A DNA stretch of 64,000 nucleotides. Source: Curtobacterium sp. MCLR17_036. Lineage in GTDB: Bacteria > Actinomycetota > Actinomycetes > Actinomycetales > Microbacteriaceae. The position numbers and the translations under genes were made by a program. This document shows positions 52,001 to 60,460 of this stretch, piece by piece. The stretch spans positions 3,571,023-3,635,022 of the forward strand of contig NZ_CP126269.1 in the NCBI RefSeq assembly GCF_003234445.2, given 5' to 3'. How positions within the stretch are numbered: the stretch's first letter is position 1; the number at the start of each line of letters is the position of its first letter. The notes beneath the pieces were generated by a model that was not told where the DNA came from, ran no database searches, and saw nothing but the letters and a program-made list of their open reading frames with translations.

Positions 52001-53105
52001 CAACGTGATCGCCATCGCCGGCCTGGTCGTCTTCATCGCCCTGTACGGCAACAGCGGCGCCGCGGTGGACGACTGGACGCCGGCGAAGATCGCCCTGCTC
52101 GCCGGCAGCGCCTCGCTCGGGGTCTTCGCCCAGGCGGCCTTCCTGCCGCTCTTCTGGAAGCGTGCCGGGCTGTCCTTCCGCCCCGACTTCCGGTGGCGCG
52201 GCGTCGGTCTCAAGTCGACCGGAACGGCCGCCGGCTGGCTGTTCGCGATGATCCTGGTGACGCAGATCGCCGGGATCGTGCAGTCGAGCGTCGCGTGGAA
52301 GGGCCAGGACGAAGGCCCCGGCAACGCGGTGCTCGGCAACGCGTGGCTCATCTTCATGCTGCCGCACTCGATCATCGCGGTCTCGATCGCGACGGCCTAC
52401 TTCACCCGGATGAGCCACGACGCCGCGCGCGGCGACCTCGACGCCGTCCGCCGCAACCTGTCGCTGTCGCTCCGCATCGTCGGGCTGTTCACCGTCTTCT
52501 CGTCGGTCGCGCTCGTCGTCGTCGCCGTCCCCTTCGGCCGGCTCTACGAGGGGACCTTCGAGAGCGCGGTGCAGGTCGGTGCGGTCCTCGTCGCCTACAT
52601 GCCCGGGCTCGTGCTGTTCAGCATGTTGTTCATCCTGCAGCGCGTGTTCTGGGCGATGCACGACCACCGCACGCCGTTCCTCATGCAGTGCATCCAGTCC
52701 GTCCTGTTCGTGATCGGCGCACTGGCGGCCTCCACGCTCCCGAACGCGGCGATCGGCATCGGGGTCGCCGCGTGCACGACCCTCGCCGGTACCGCGCAGA
52801 CGATCGTGGCGCTCGTCCTCGTTCGTCGGAAGCTGGGCAGCATCGAGGGCCCCGTCGTGACCCGCTCGCACCTGCAGTTCGTCGTCGCCGCGCTCGTGGC
52901 CGGGGTCGCCGGTGCCGCCGTGGCACTGTTCTTCGGCGCGTTCAGCCCGAGCGGGTTCGCGATGTCGGACCGCACCGGCGCGCTCATCACCATCGTCCTG
53001 ACCGGCGCGGTGATGGCGGTCGTGTACTTCGGGGTCCTCGTCGTCGCGAAGAACGGCGAGATCAGGAACGCCGTCGGACTCCTGCGCACGCGCCTCGGCC
53101 GCTGA
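49062..53105 (+). CDS. murJ: DUF6049-like secreted protein fused in frame to lipid II flippase MurJ
   Basis: One uninterrupted frame of 1347 residues. Residues 1-34 are a signal peptide (LRTTLAAAASTLVALGLVVAP). The next 690 residues form a DUF6049-like extracytoplasmic protein ending in one transmembrane helix (AAAAAALVLVFGFGIF) and a basic, then acidic stretch (RKRARRRNGEPDDDDDD). A 70-residue Pro/Ala linker leads to MurJ: LAAGTMVSRILGFAKTFVLA, ANQLPNNIYALIAGGLLSAV and about 14 transmembrane segments. In related species these are normally two adjacent genes. MurJ flips lipid II for peptidoglycan synthesis. The topology is consistent with a fusion: outside, one crossing, then the inside N-terminus of MurJ. 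An internal start at 51444 could also make MurJ alone. Confidence 0.85.
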   Translation: MQILRTTLAAAASTLVALGLVVAPVSADHASAAEVSTPKSHVADPAAADAGKATISIAPANRGVVQRDQDLTLSVTVTNDTDAALPAGTAEFDIFRSASTRDVLAAWLQDTTTTGYLGAPMDSVEIPAVPAHRSVTIDSVSIVSGNVALGGYPGFGARRIAAEYTAGETVAVDRSAITWYPDFEQAPISVSVAMPVTVPQSTDGILTPAVLAAATSVDGTLTQQLDAAEDHNVAVAVDPRIIASIRILGENAPSSASTWLQRLESLRNETFALPYADADVTGLRQAGSDGVLGPISLDQSVKDENFPGAETAPPTPTGTPGQTTSPTASAVPGDDATPGAGTTDATTTLPTTASLLDFPYSLQSIAWPDEGTVSTKDLPALRRAGTKTTIVASGNTSAGADTTIAASEKIGDDHVLVADQTMSRLLRTAADASDRQTWATAMSELTATLATAASAGTATSPVLLTLGRDWPSDSERLSQALDALENTAWVAPSDLSTAVGSVAGSLTLDGSSTGDDRIDQLRRLVRGEQGLTAFSTILETPQQVTAPARLRLLALASNAWRGDEDALGAAIDARTAAWAATTKKVGIVDSSSLTLLGDRSSLPVSIRNRSDYPVTVHLFVQPSNSALRVVRNDIEVEVQPKSSTRATVPVQSVANGTVELTMSLSSPSGVAVADPAVVQLNVQAQWETFITAAAAAALVLVFGFGIFRSIRKRARRRNGEPDDDDDDPNRPLAVQPTVAGAHATAPATAAGPTPGSGSDHLRDVTDRAGGAPGLPAAAAPTSTVAPPRDPEEPTVSTPQTQPEVDAEPVAERSLGRASALLAAGTMVSRILGFAKTFVLAYAIGQNASPSANAFAVANQLPNNIYALIAGGLLSAVLIPQIVRSMRDSADGGQSYVNKIVTLGGSAFIVITIAATALAPLLVRLYTTSSDSRGPAATDLAIAFAFWCLPQILFYAMYSLLGEVLNAKQVFGPFTWAPLLNNVIAIAGLVVFIALYGNSGAAVDDWTPAKIALLAGSASLGVFAQAAFLPLFWKRAGLSFRPDFRWRGVGLKSTGTAAGWLFAMILVTQIAGIVQSSVAWKGQDEGPGNAVLGNAWLIFMLPHSIIAVSIATAYFTRMSHDAARGDLDAVRRNLSLSLRIVGLFTVFSSVALVVVAVPFGRLYEGTFESAVQVGAVLVAYMPGLVLFSMLFILQRVFWAMHDHRTPFLMQCIQSVLFVIGALAASTLPNAAIGIGVAACTTLAGTAQTIVALVLVRRKLGSIEGPVVTRSHLQFVVAALVAGVAGAAVALFFGAFSPSGFAMSDRTGALITIVLTGAVMAVVYFGVLVVAKNGEIRNAVGLLRTRLGR
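51435..51446 (+). promoter_or_regulatory. internal ribosome binding site and GTG start for a separate MurJ
   Basis: GAGGAG, 6 nt, then GTG at 51444, in the same frame as the upstream domain. From this GTG MurJ would be 553 residues, the normal family length. This site makes it possible that the gene yields both a fusion and a free flippase. Confidence 0.6.
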
Positions 53106-53188
53106 CCGCACGCTTGCCGTACGGCGTGGAATGCCGCGCCGGTACCATGTGTTGACCCGGTCAGCACGCAACGGAAGGGCATTCAGGC

Positions 53189-54175
53189 ATGCGCCAGCTC
53201 ATCATCATCGGTTCCGGTCCGGCCGGGTTCACCGCCGGCATCTACGCCGCACGCGCCGAGCTCAAGCCGCTCATCGTCGCCTCGAGCGTCGAGACGGGCG
53301 GAGAGCTCACCAAGACCACCGAGGTCGAGAACTTCCCCGGCTTCCCCGAGGGCATCCAGGGCCCCGACCTCATGATCAAGATGCAGGAGCAGGCCGAGCG
53401 CTTCGGTGCCGAGGTCCTGTACGACGACGCGGTGTCCGTCGACCTGACGGGTGACGTGAAGAAGGTCACCGTCGGGTCCGGCACGACGTACGAGGCCCTC
53501 GCGGTCATCTACGCCACCGGCTCGGCCTACCGCCACCTCGGGCTCCCCGACGAGGAGCGCCTGTCCGGCCACGGCGTCTCGTGGTGCGCGACCTGCGACG
53601 GCTTCTTCTTCCGTCAGAAGAACATCGCCGTCGTCGGCGGTGGCGACTCCGCCATGGAAGAGGCGACCTTCCTCACGCGCTTCGCCGACAAGGTGACGGT
53701 CATCCACCGCAAGGACACCCTGCGCGCGTCGAAGATCATGCAGGACCGCGCCCACAACGACCCGAAGATCGAGTTCGCGTGGAACAAGGAGGTCATCGGC
53801 ATCCAGGGTGACTCCGCCGTGACGGGTGTGACCCTCAAGGACACCGTCGACGGCACCGAGAGCGAGCTCGCCCTCGACGGCCTGTTCATCGCCATCGGCA
53901 ACGACCCGCGCGTGCACCTCGTGCACGGGCAGCTCGAGCTCGCGCCGGAGGGCACCATCGCGGTCGAGGGCCGCACCTCGAAGGCCGTCGGCGTCCCCGG
54001 GGTCTTCGTGGCCGGCGACGTCCTCGACCACACCTACCGCCAGGCCATCACGGCCGCCGGTTCCGGTGCCGTCGCAGCGCTCGACGCCGAGAAGTACCTC
54101 GCCGACCTCGAGGACACCCTGACCGACCAGGCCGAGGGCGTCACCCCGGTCGAGCCGGTCACCATCTCCGCCTGA
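53189..54175 (+). CDS. trxB: thioredoxin reductase
   Basis: A 328-residue flavoprotein: the FAD motif IIIGSGPAGFTAGIYAAR, the redox disulphide WCATCDGFFF near 134, the NADPH motif VVGGGDSAMEEATFL and the closing VFVAGDVLDHTYRQAITAAGSG. It reduces thioredoxin with NADPH. AAGGGCATTC precedes the ATG. Thioredoxin follows 86 bp downstream, the usual pair. Confidence 0.98.
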   Translation: MRQLIIIGSGPAGFTAGIYAARAELKPLIVASSVETGGELTKTTEVENFPGFPEGIQGPDLMIKMQEQAERFGAEVLYDDAVSVDLTGDVKKVTVGSGTTYEALAVIYATGSAYRHLGLPDEERLSGHGVSWCATCDGFFFRQKNIAVVGGGDSAMEEATFLTRFADKVTVIHRKDTLRASKIMQDRAHNDPKIEFAWNKEVIGIQGDSAVTGVTLKDTVDGTESELALDGLFIAIGNDPRVHLVHGQLELAPEGTIAVEGRTSKAVGVPGVFVAGDVLDHTYRQAITAAGSGAVAALDAEKYLADLEDTLTDQAEGVTPVEPVTISA

Positions 54176-54261
54176 CCCGCACCGGCCGCGCGGGCACCCG
54201 GAATGTCGGGACCCGCCGACCGGTTGCACACCCTGTACCGACTCCACACGAAAGGACACCC

Positions 54262-54588
54262 ATGTCCAACGCCAAGGCTGTCACCGACGCCACCTTCTCG
54301 GACGAGGTCCTGCAGTCCGACAAGACGATCCTCGTCGACTTCTGGGCCGAGTGGTGTGGCCCGTGCCGCGCCGTCTCGCCGATCCTCGACCAGATCGCCG
54401 AAGAGCACGCCGGCAAGATCGAGATCGTCAAGCTGAACGTGGACGACAACCCCCAGTCGGCCATGAACTACCAGATCACCTCGATCCCCGCGATGAAGGT
54501 CTTCAAGGGCGGCGAGGTCGTCAAGACCGTCATCGGCGCCAAGCCGAAGCCCGCGCTCGAGGCCGACCTCGCCGAGTTCCTCGCGTAG
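54262..54588 (+). CDS. trxA: thioredoxin
   Basis: A 108-residue thioredoxin with DFWAEWCGPCRAVSPIL, the redox motif W-C-G-P-C, and the cis-proline in ITSIPAMKVFKGGE. Reduced by the adjacent TrxB. GAAAGGAC lies before the ATG, and a strong hairpin ends the transcript. Confidence 0.98.
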   Translation: MSNAKAVTDATFSDEVLQSDKTILVDFWAEWCGPCRAVSPILDQIAEEHAGKIEIVKLNVDDNPQSAMNYQITSIPAMKVFKGGEVVKTVIGAKPKPALEADLAEFLA

Positions 54589-54605
54589 GTCACCCCGGTC
54601 CACCC

Positions 54606-54640
54606 GACGCCCCCGTCACCCACGTGGTGACGGGGGCGTC
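54606..54640 (+). terminator. strong hairpin after trxA
   Basis: GACGCCCCCGTCACC, loop CACGT, then its exact complement GGTGACGGGGGCGTC: a 15-bp GC-rich stem. Confidence 0.8.
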
Positions 54641-54739
54641 GTGCATGCCACCCGTTGCCGATCGGCCCCACCCAGCAGCCCGGGTTCCGGAGGTCGATGT
54701 CGTAGTGTGGCGGGAATGTCCCACTGAACGGAGCACTCG

Positions 54740-56044
54740 ATGACGAACGGCAACAGCCTCGACCCCTGGTACGACTCCTACGCCCAGCGCACCGCCGGGC
54801 TGAGCGCCTCCGAGGTCCGAGCCCTGTTCGCCGTCGCCTCGCGCCCGGAAGTGGTCTCCCTGGCCGGGGGCATGCCGTACGTCTCCGCGCTCCCCAGAGA
54901 GCTCGTCACGGGCTCCCTGGACCGCGTCATGAACGAGGACGCCGCCATGGCGCTGCAGTACGGCGGCGGCCAGGGCCTGCGCTCCCTGCGCGAGCACATC
55001 GTCGACGTCATGAGCCTCGAGGGCATCCGCGCGAGTGCCGAGGACGTCGTCGTCACCACGGGGTCGCAGCACGCGCTCGACCTCGTCACCCGGCTGTTCA
55101 TCGACCCGGGCGACGTCGTGCTCGCCGAGTCGCCCTCGTACGTCGGCGCCATCGGGGTCTTCCGGTCGTACCAGGCGGAGACCGTGCACGTCGCCACCGA
55201 CGAGCTCGGCCTCGTCCCGCAGGCCCTGCGCGAGGCCATCGCGGCGCTGCGGACGCAGGGCAAGCGGATCAAGTTCCTCTACACGATCCCGAACTTCCAC
55301 AACCCGGCCGGTGTCACGATGAGTCGTGAGCGCCGCATCGAGGTGCTCGACATCTGCCGGTCGAACAACATCCTCGTGCTCGAGGACAACCCGTACGGGC
55401 TGCTCTGGTTCGACGAGCCGGCACCGCAGGCGATCCGGTCGATCGACGAAGAGGGCGTCGTCTACCTGGGTTCCTTCTCGAAGACCCTCGCGCCGGGCTT
55501 CCGTGTCGGCTGGGCACTCGCGCCCCACGCCATCCGCGAGAAGCTCGTGCTCGCCAACGAGTCCGCCGTGCTCGCGCCCAACTCGTTCGGGCAGTACGTC
55601 GTGAACGCCTACCTGGACGCCGCGGACTGGAAGGGCCAGGTGGACACCTTCCGCGGACTCTACGCCGAGCGCCGCGACGCGATGCTGTCCGCCCTGGGGG
55701 AGTTCCTGCCGGACCTGTCCTGGACGAAGCCGAACGGCGGGTTCTTCGTCTGGCTCACCCTTCCCGAGTCGCTCGACTCGAAGGGCATGCTGCCCCGCGC
55801 GGTGAAGGAGCTCGTGGCCTACACGCCCGGCACCGCGTTCTACGCCGACGGTCGGGGCGGCGGACACATCCGCCTGTCGTTCTGCTACCCGACGCCCGAG
55901 CAGATCCGCGTCGGCGTGAAGCGCCTGGCCAACGTGGTCAACGACGAGCTCGAGCTCATCGAGACCTTCGGGCCCGCGACCCGTCCGAACGCGGTCGCAC
56001 GGGAGTCGTCCTCGGTGAGCGCTCCGCCGCCGAACGTCTCCTGA
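54740..56044 (+). CDS. PLP-dependent aminotransferase, fold type I
   Basis: A 434-residue enzyme related to LysN/MocR-type aminotransferases but without the GntR DNA-binding domain. It has VVSLAGGMPYVSALPRE, LQYGGGQGLRSLREHI, TIPNFHNPAGVTM, ILVLEDNPYGLLWF and the PLP lysine in YLGSFSKTLAPGFRVGW. It transfers amino groups between amino and keto acids, with branched-chain or 2-aminoadipate substrates in relatives; the substrate here is not decided. GGAG precedes the ATG. A D-Ala-D-Ala ligase family gene follows by 51 bp and may be co-transcribed. Confidence 0.9.
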   Translation: MTNGNSLDPWYDSYAQRTAGLSASEVRALFAVASRPEVVSLAGGMPYVSALPRELVTGSLDRVMNEDAAMALQYGGGQGLRSLREHIVDVMSLEGIRASAEDVVVTTGSQHALDLVTRLFIDPGDVVLAESPSYVGAIGVFRSYQAETVHVATDELGLVPQALREAIAALRTQGKRIKFLYTIPNFHNPAGVTMSRERRIEVLDICRSNNILVLEDNPYGLLWFDEPAPQAIRSIDEEGVVYLGSFSKTLAPGFRVGWALAPHAIREKLVLANESAVLAPNSFGQYVVNAYLDAADWKGQVDTFRGLYAERRDAMLSALGEFLPDLSWTKPNGGFFVWLTLPESLDSKGMLPRAVKELVAYTPGTAFYADGRGGGHIRLSFCYPTPEQIRVGVKRLANVVNDELELIETFGPATRPNAVARESSSVSAPPPNVS

Positions 56045-56095
56045 CCAGCACTTTCCGCGTCCCCGCGCAGCCCGTTCCACACCAGAGGACCCAGC

Positions 56096-57058
56096 ATGGC
56101 CGAGCTCACCCGCCGTCACGTCGTCGTCGTCGCCGGCGGCATCTCGCACGAGCGAGACGTCTCCCTCCGGTCCGGCCGTCGGGTCGCGGACTCACTCACC
56201 GGGTACGGCTGGCAGGTCGACCTGCGCGACGCCGACGCGATGCTCCTGCCGGCCCTCACCGAGTCGCGCCCGGACGTCGTGTGGCCGGCCCTGCACGGCG
56301 CTTCCGGTGAGGACGGGGCCCTGCGGGGCATCCTGGAGGCCGTGGACATCCCGTACGTCGGCTCACGTTCCACTTCCGCTCGCCTCGCCTGGGACAAGCC
56401 CACCGCCTCCGCGCTGGTCGCGCGGGCGGGTGTACGCACACCACGGTCCGTGACCTTGTCCCACGACGTGTTCCGGGAGCTCGGCGCCGCCGGCGTCCTG
56501 GCGGCGATCGCAGCCGAACACCCCGTGCCGCTCGCGGTGAAGCCGGCTCGCGGAGGCAGCGCCCAGGGCGTGACGCTCGTCGAGGACGTCGAGGACCTGC
56601 CGCGTGCCATGGTGACCGCCTACACCTACTGCGACGACGTTGTCGTCGAGCAGCTCATCCGGGGCACCGAGGTCGCCGTCGGCATCATCGACACGGGCGA
56701 CGGACCCGTCCCGCTCGCCGCCGTCGAGATCGTCCCGCGGAACGGCATCTACGGCTTCGAGGCGCGGTACAACGCGGGGGAGACGACCTTCTACACCCCG
56801 GCGCGACTGACCGAGGTGTTCGCGGGAGCGGCCGCCGAGGCCGCTGTCGCTGCACACACGGCGCTCGGCCTGCGTCATCTCTCGCGTGTCGACCTCATCA
56901 TCGACGCGGCCGGTACCCCCTGGTTCCTCGAGGCCAACGTCCTCCCGGGCCTCACCGAGACGTCGCTGCTGCCGCAGGCACTGTCGGCTTCCGGCTTCGA
57001 CCTCGGGTGGACCTACGCCGAACTCGCGGAGCAGGCCATTCGCGACCACCACGCCTGA
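56096..57058 (+). CDS. D-alanine-D-alanine ligase family protein (ATP-grasp)
   Basis: A 320-residue ATP-grasp enzyme: VVVVAGGISHERDVSLRSGR at the start, PALHGASGEDGALRGILE, DKPTASALVARAGVRTP, AVKPARGGSAQGVTLVED and FLEANVLPGLTETSLLPQA near the end. The plan is that of Ddl, but several signature stretches are atypical (GISHERDVS and LEANVLPGLTE), so this may be a second ligase with a related substrate. It lies between an aminotransferase and a DUF218 gene, both often linked to cell-wall metabolism. Confidence 0.85.
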   Translation: MAELTRRHVVVVAGGISHERDVSLRSGRRVADSLTGYGWQVDLRDADAMLLPALTESRPDVVWPALHGASGEDGALRGILEAVDIPYVGSRSTSARLAWDKPTASALVARAGVRTPRSVTLSHDVFRELGAAGVLAAIAAEHPVPLAVKPARGGSAQGVTLVEDVEDLPRAMVTAYTYCDDVVVEQLIRGTEVAVGIIDTGDGPVPLAAVEIVPRNGIYGFEARYNAGETTFYTPARLTEVFAGAAAEAAVAAHTALGLRHLSRVDLIIDAAGTPWFLEANVLPGLTETSLLPQALSASGFDLGWTYAELAEQAIRDHHA

Positions 57059-57070
57059 GACGTCCCGACC

Positions 57071-57736
57071 GTGGATTCCCGACAGGTTCCACGTGGAACA
57101 TCTCGAGTCGGCGCCCTGGCAGCCGTGGGCCTGGTGGTACTCGCATCCGGCGAAGCCGTGCACTGGTGGGCCGCTCGCCAGGCCGCTCGACTCCCTCGAC
57201 CGACTGCGGGGTCGACCGGGCTCGTGGTCGTCCTGGGGTTCGGCAATCACGGTCATCGTGTCAACGTCGTCAATCGTTGGCGAGCCCGGACAGCGGTCCG
57301 CACTGCACGTTCGGCTCGCACAGCCGGCGCCGCCACTCGGATCCTCTGCAGTGGGGGAGCGGTGCGCGGAATGGTCGCAGAGGCGGTGCTCCTGCAGGGC
57401 TACATCGCGAACGCTCTCGGGTGGGAGGGGCCGGTGTCCATCGAACCCGACAGTCGTTCGACGTGGGAGAACGTCCGCAACGCGGTGCCCTGGATCGAAT
57501 CATCGGACTGGATCGCGTTCGCGTCGAACGGATTCCACGCTGCCAGAGCGCGTACCTACCTCGCGCGTCAGCGTCCGGAGCTCGCTGAGCGGCTGGTCGC
57601 TGCGGAGGACTACCAGCTCGGCGAGGCCATCCTGCTGAAGCCCCTGTTCGCCGCGGTCGGACTGTGGAAGCTGCGGACCGTGTTCCACGTGAAACCTCCG
57701 GCAGAGTCGCCGCATGTCCCGCTCGAGGGCGGCTGA
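57071..57736 (+). CDS. DUF218 (YdcF/ElyC-like) protein with embedded parS sites
   Basis: A 221-residue protein with a GTG start, an N-terminal transmembrane helix (VGALAAVGLVVLASGEAVHWW) and a DUF218 core: VVVLGFGNHGHR, ILCSGGAV, IEPDSRSTWENVRNAV and WIAFASNGFHAARA. Members are envelope proteins tied to cell-wall or surface polymer metabolism, activity unproven. Unusually, two parS-type palindromes lie inside it, one at codons 6-9 and one near the end, and both are read as ordinary amino acids (VPRGT and FHVKP). The start could also lie further in. Confidence 0.78.
   Translation: MDSRQVPRGTSRVGALAAVGLVVLASGEAVHWWAARQAARLPRPTAGSTGLVVVLGFGNHGHRVNVVNRWRARTAVRTARSARTAGAATRILCSGGAVRGMVAEAVLLQGYIANALGWEGPVSIEPDSRSTWENVRNAVPWIESSDWIAFASNGFHAARARTYLARQRPELAERLVAAEDYQLGEAILLKPLFAAVGLWKLRTVFHVKPPAESPHVPLEGG
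57086..57099. promoter_or_regulatory. parS site 1
   Basis: GTTCCACGTGGAAC, a perfect palindrome of the actinobacterial parS type, inside the start of the DUF218 gene. Confidence 0.85.
57682..57695. promoter_or_regulatory. parS site 2
   Basis: GTTCCACGTGAAAC, one mismatch from a perfect palindrome, near the end of the DUF218 coding sequence. Confidence 0.8.
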
Positions 57737-58520
57737 CTGGTCTTCGGACGGCGCTCCCGCCATGGTCTGCGCGACGACGAAGACGGCAGACATCACCGCC
57801 CCCGGCGTTGATCTGATCGTGCGGCACGTTCGCCACCGGGAACATCGACCAGGGTGCATCAACGGCTCGATCGCACATCCGCGCGTGCGATTCCGATGCT
57901 CGATGGGGCGGGGTCGTGCTCTCGCGCCGCGCTCCCGCTCGATCAGGCGGCCATCGTGGCAGCTCATCGACCGGAGCCTCCGACACGACGTGACAACCCC
58001 TCCCCGTACCGCCCGCATCTTCCACCAACGTGCATCGGTACTCGCCACCCTCGTTGCCGCGCTGCAGGGGCACCTCGGAGCGGGGCAGGGCCGGCCCGGA
58101 CCGCAACCGTCCCATGTCGCAAGCGCGAACTGGCTGCTCTGAGGTCCTCAATGCCGGTGTGCAGCTGACGATCCGCCTCCCGGGCCGGTCGCTTCTGCGA
58201 GACCCGGGTCGGGGCGATCTCGGGGCCTCGGCGATCAGCAGCACATCGCGCGATCGTACTGAGGCGGGCCGCTGCGCACGACGATCCGAGCTCAGCCCGA
58301 TGCGCCAGGGATCCCGTCTCTCGGAGTGCACTGATGTTCCACGTGGAACGCCGCCCGCTCAATCAGGCCCCGGCCAACCGAGGTGCTGCACAAGCCGCAC
58401 CAGGCTCGTACAGGACGCAGCAGCCGCAAGACCGTACCCGCGGGCAAGGCACCGACGTTCGGCCCGCAGACGGCCGCACAGCGCCGTACAGAAGGCGGTG
58501 CCGCAAGCGGCGGCGGAGCG
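57737..58520. other. long gap between DUF218 and parB containing parS site 3
   Basis: About 780 bp without a supported gene. The DUF218 and parB genes converge on it. Apart from the parS at 58336-58349 I see no strong hairpin or RNA gene. Confidence 0.5.
58336..58349. promoter_or_regulatory. parS site 3
   Basis: GTTCCACGTGGAAC, perfect palindrome, about 170 bp beyond the end of parB. Confidence 0.85.
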
Positions 58521-59486
58521 TCAGCCCGCGACGTCCTCGATACCGAGCTCCCCGAGGATCCGGTTGAGGTCGTCCCCGTTCGCGAACTCGATGGAGACCG
58601 AGCTCTTCCGGGCCCCGACCGCGATCTTCACCCGGGTGTTGAGCCGGTCGCCCAGTCGGTCGGCCAGGTCGTTGAAGTGCGCCTGGCGCTTGCTGGGCTG
58701 CGGGGCGGGCTTCTGCGGTGTCTTCGATGACAGCTGCTGCGCGATGGCCTCGGCGGCCCGGACGGACAGGTCCTCGTTGACGATCTTCTCTGCCAGGTAC
58801 TCCATCGCTTCCGCGTCGGGTGCGGCGAGGATCGCGCGGGCGTGCCCGGCGGAGAGCACACCGGCAGCCACACGCCGCTGGACGGGGGAGGGGAGGCGGA
58901 GCAAGCGGATCGTGTTCGTGATCTGCGGCCGTGAACGGCCGATGCGCTGACCGAGCTGCTCCTGCGTGATGCCGAAGTCGGCGAGCAGCTGCTGGTACGC
59001 CGACGCTTCTTCGAGCGGGTTGAGCTGCGCGCGGTGCAGGTTCTCGAGCAGTGCGTCGCGGAGCATGGCGTCGTCAGGAGTGTCCTTGACGATGGCCGGG
59101 ATCGTGCTGAGCCCGAGTTCCTTGGTTGCCCGCAGTCGACGCTCGCCCATGATGAGCTCGTACTGGGGTTCGGTGCCGGAAGCGCCAGCGATCGGCCGGA
59201 CCACGATCGGCTGCAGGACGCCGATCTCCCGGATGGAGTGGACGAGCTCCTGGAGTTCTTCCTCGCGGAACTCCTTGCGCGGCTGCTGCGCATTCGGGAT
59301 CACGTCGAGGGGGTTGAGGTTGGCCAGGCGAGCCCCGGGCACCGCCACCAAGTCGTCGGCGGTCGGGGCGGAGGACGGCGAGCCTCCGGTCGGGAAGAAC
59401 ACGTCGACCGGGCGGTCCTGCTGCTCGGTCGCCGTCGGGATGAGCGCGCCGATGCCTCGACCCAGTCCGGTTCGCTTCGGTGCCAT
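58521..59486 (-). CDS. parB: chromosome partitioning protein ParB
   Basis: The ATG at 59486 overlaps the parA stop (ATGA). The 321-residue protein has a short N-terminal LGRGIGALIP segment that engages ParA, the CTPase/arginine-rich IMGERRLRATKELG, the helix-turn-helix FGITQEQLGQRIGRSRPQITN and a C-terminal dimerisation domain (RILGELGIEDVAG). It loads at parS as a CTP-gated clamp and moves the origin with ParA. Confidence 0.96.
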   Translation of the reverse strand: MAPKRTGLGRGIGALIPTATEQQDRPVDVFFPTGGSPSSAPTADDLVAVPGARLANLNPLDVIPNAQQPRKEFREEELQELVHSIREIGVLQPIVVRPIAGASGTEPQYELIMGERRLRATKELGLSTIPAIVKDTPDDAMLRDALLENLHRAQLNPLEEASAYQQLLADFGITQEQLGQRIGRSRPQITNTIRLLRLPSPVQRRVAAGVLSAGHARAILAAPDAEAMEYLAEKIVNEDLSVRAAEAIAQQLSSKTPQKPAPQPSKRQAHFNDLADRLGDRLNTRVKIAVGARKSSVSIEFANGDDLNRILGELGIEDVAG

Positions 59487-60379
59487 CAGTTCTGCGCTCC
59501 TCGTGCTGCGATCTCGGCTGCTGCCTCCAGGTAGGACAACGATCCCGACGAATTGACGTCGTACGCGACGACGCTCTGGCCGTAGCTCGGCGCCTCGCTC
59601 ACCCGCACGGAACGCGGGATCATGGCGGTGAGCACCTGGCTCCCGAAGTGCTCGCGGACGTCGTTGGCCACCTGGTTCGCCAGGTTCGTCCGACCGTCGT
59701 ACATCGTCAGCAGGATCGTCGAGACGCGGAGCTTCGGGTTGAGGTGTCGCTCGATCAGCTCGATGTTCCGCAGCAGCTGGCTGAGCCCCTCGAGTGCGTA
59801 GTACTCGCACTGGATGGGGATGAGGACCTCTTGCGCGGCGACGAAGGCGTTGATCGTCAGCAGCCCGAGCGACGGCGGGCAGTCGACGAAGACGTAGTGG
59901 TACGGCTCGTCGAGCGACTGCAGGTACAGGTCGAGCGCCGTGCGCAACCGCTGCTCACGTGCCACGAGCGAGACGAGCTCGATCTCAGCACCTGCGAGGT
60001 GGATGGTCGCCGGAACGCACCACAGCGTGTCCGACTCGGGGGAGGCCTGCACGGTGTGGGCCATCGATGCTTCGTCGACGATGACGTCGTAGATGCTCGC
60101 GACCTCCGCCTGGTGGTCCACCCCGAGCGCCGTCGAGGCATTGCCTTGCGGATCGAGGTCGATGACCAGGACACGTGCCCCACCGTGTGCCAGCGCGGCT
60201 GCGAGGTTCACCGTGGTGGTCGTCTTGCCGACGCCACCTTTCTGGTTCGAGACGGTGATGATCCGTGTCTCGGCCGGCAACGGGAACTGCTGGGTGGCGA
60301 TGGCACGCCGGCGACGGTTCAGGTCGGCGATCTCGCGAGCGAGCGGTGTCGACGCGTCGTAGTCGGTCGATGAACTCAA
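59486..60379 (-). CDS. parA: chromosome partitioning ATPase ParA
   Basis: A 297-residue Walker-type ATPase with the deviant P-loop NQKGGVGKTTTTVNLA, LVIDLDPQGNAS and VFVDCPPSLGLLT. The start appears to be TTG with AAGAGGC upstream; the in-frame sequence is closed by a TGA that lies inside the adjacent parS, so no ATG or GTG is available. It forms a DNA-bound gradient that ParB-parS complexes follow. Confidence 0.94.
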   Translation of the reverse strand: MSSSTDYDASTPLAREIADLNRRRRAIATQQFPLPAETRIITVSNQKGGVGKTTTTVNLAAALAHGGARVLVIDLDPQGNASTALGVDHQAEVASIYDVIVDEASMAHTVQASPESDTLWCVPATIHLAGAEIELVSLVAREQRLRTALDLYLQSLDEPYHYVFVDCPPSLGLLTINAFVAAQEVLIPIQCEYYALEGLSQLLRNIELIERHLNPKLRVSTILLTMYDGRTNLANQVANDVREHFGSQVLTAMIPRSVRVSEAPSYGQSVVAYDVNSSGSLSYLEAAAEIAARGAQN

Positions 60380-60403
60380 CGAGTGCCTCTTCCCCGGTTC
60401 GGT

Positions 60404-60417
60404 GTTTCACGTGAAAC
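60404..60417. promoter_or_regulatory. parS site 4 at the parA start
   Basis: GTTTCACGTGAAAC, perfect palindrome, 25 bp upstream of the parA start and likely overlapping its promoter, so ParB may autoregulate parAB here. Confidence 0.85.
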
Positions 60418-60460
60418 GCGGAGCCGCCGGCGGTCGGTGGTCCCGACCCGATCCGCAGCG

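Noticed and set aside
48942..53171. 1409-codon minus-strand frame
   Set aside because: Antisense to the DUF6049-MurJ gene, low-complexity and without domains.
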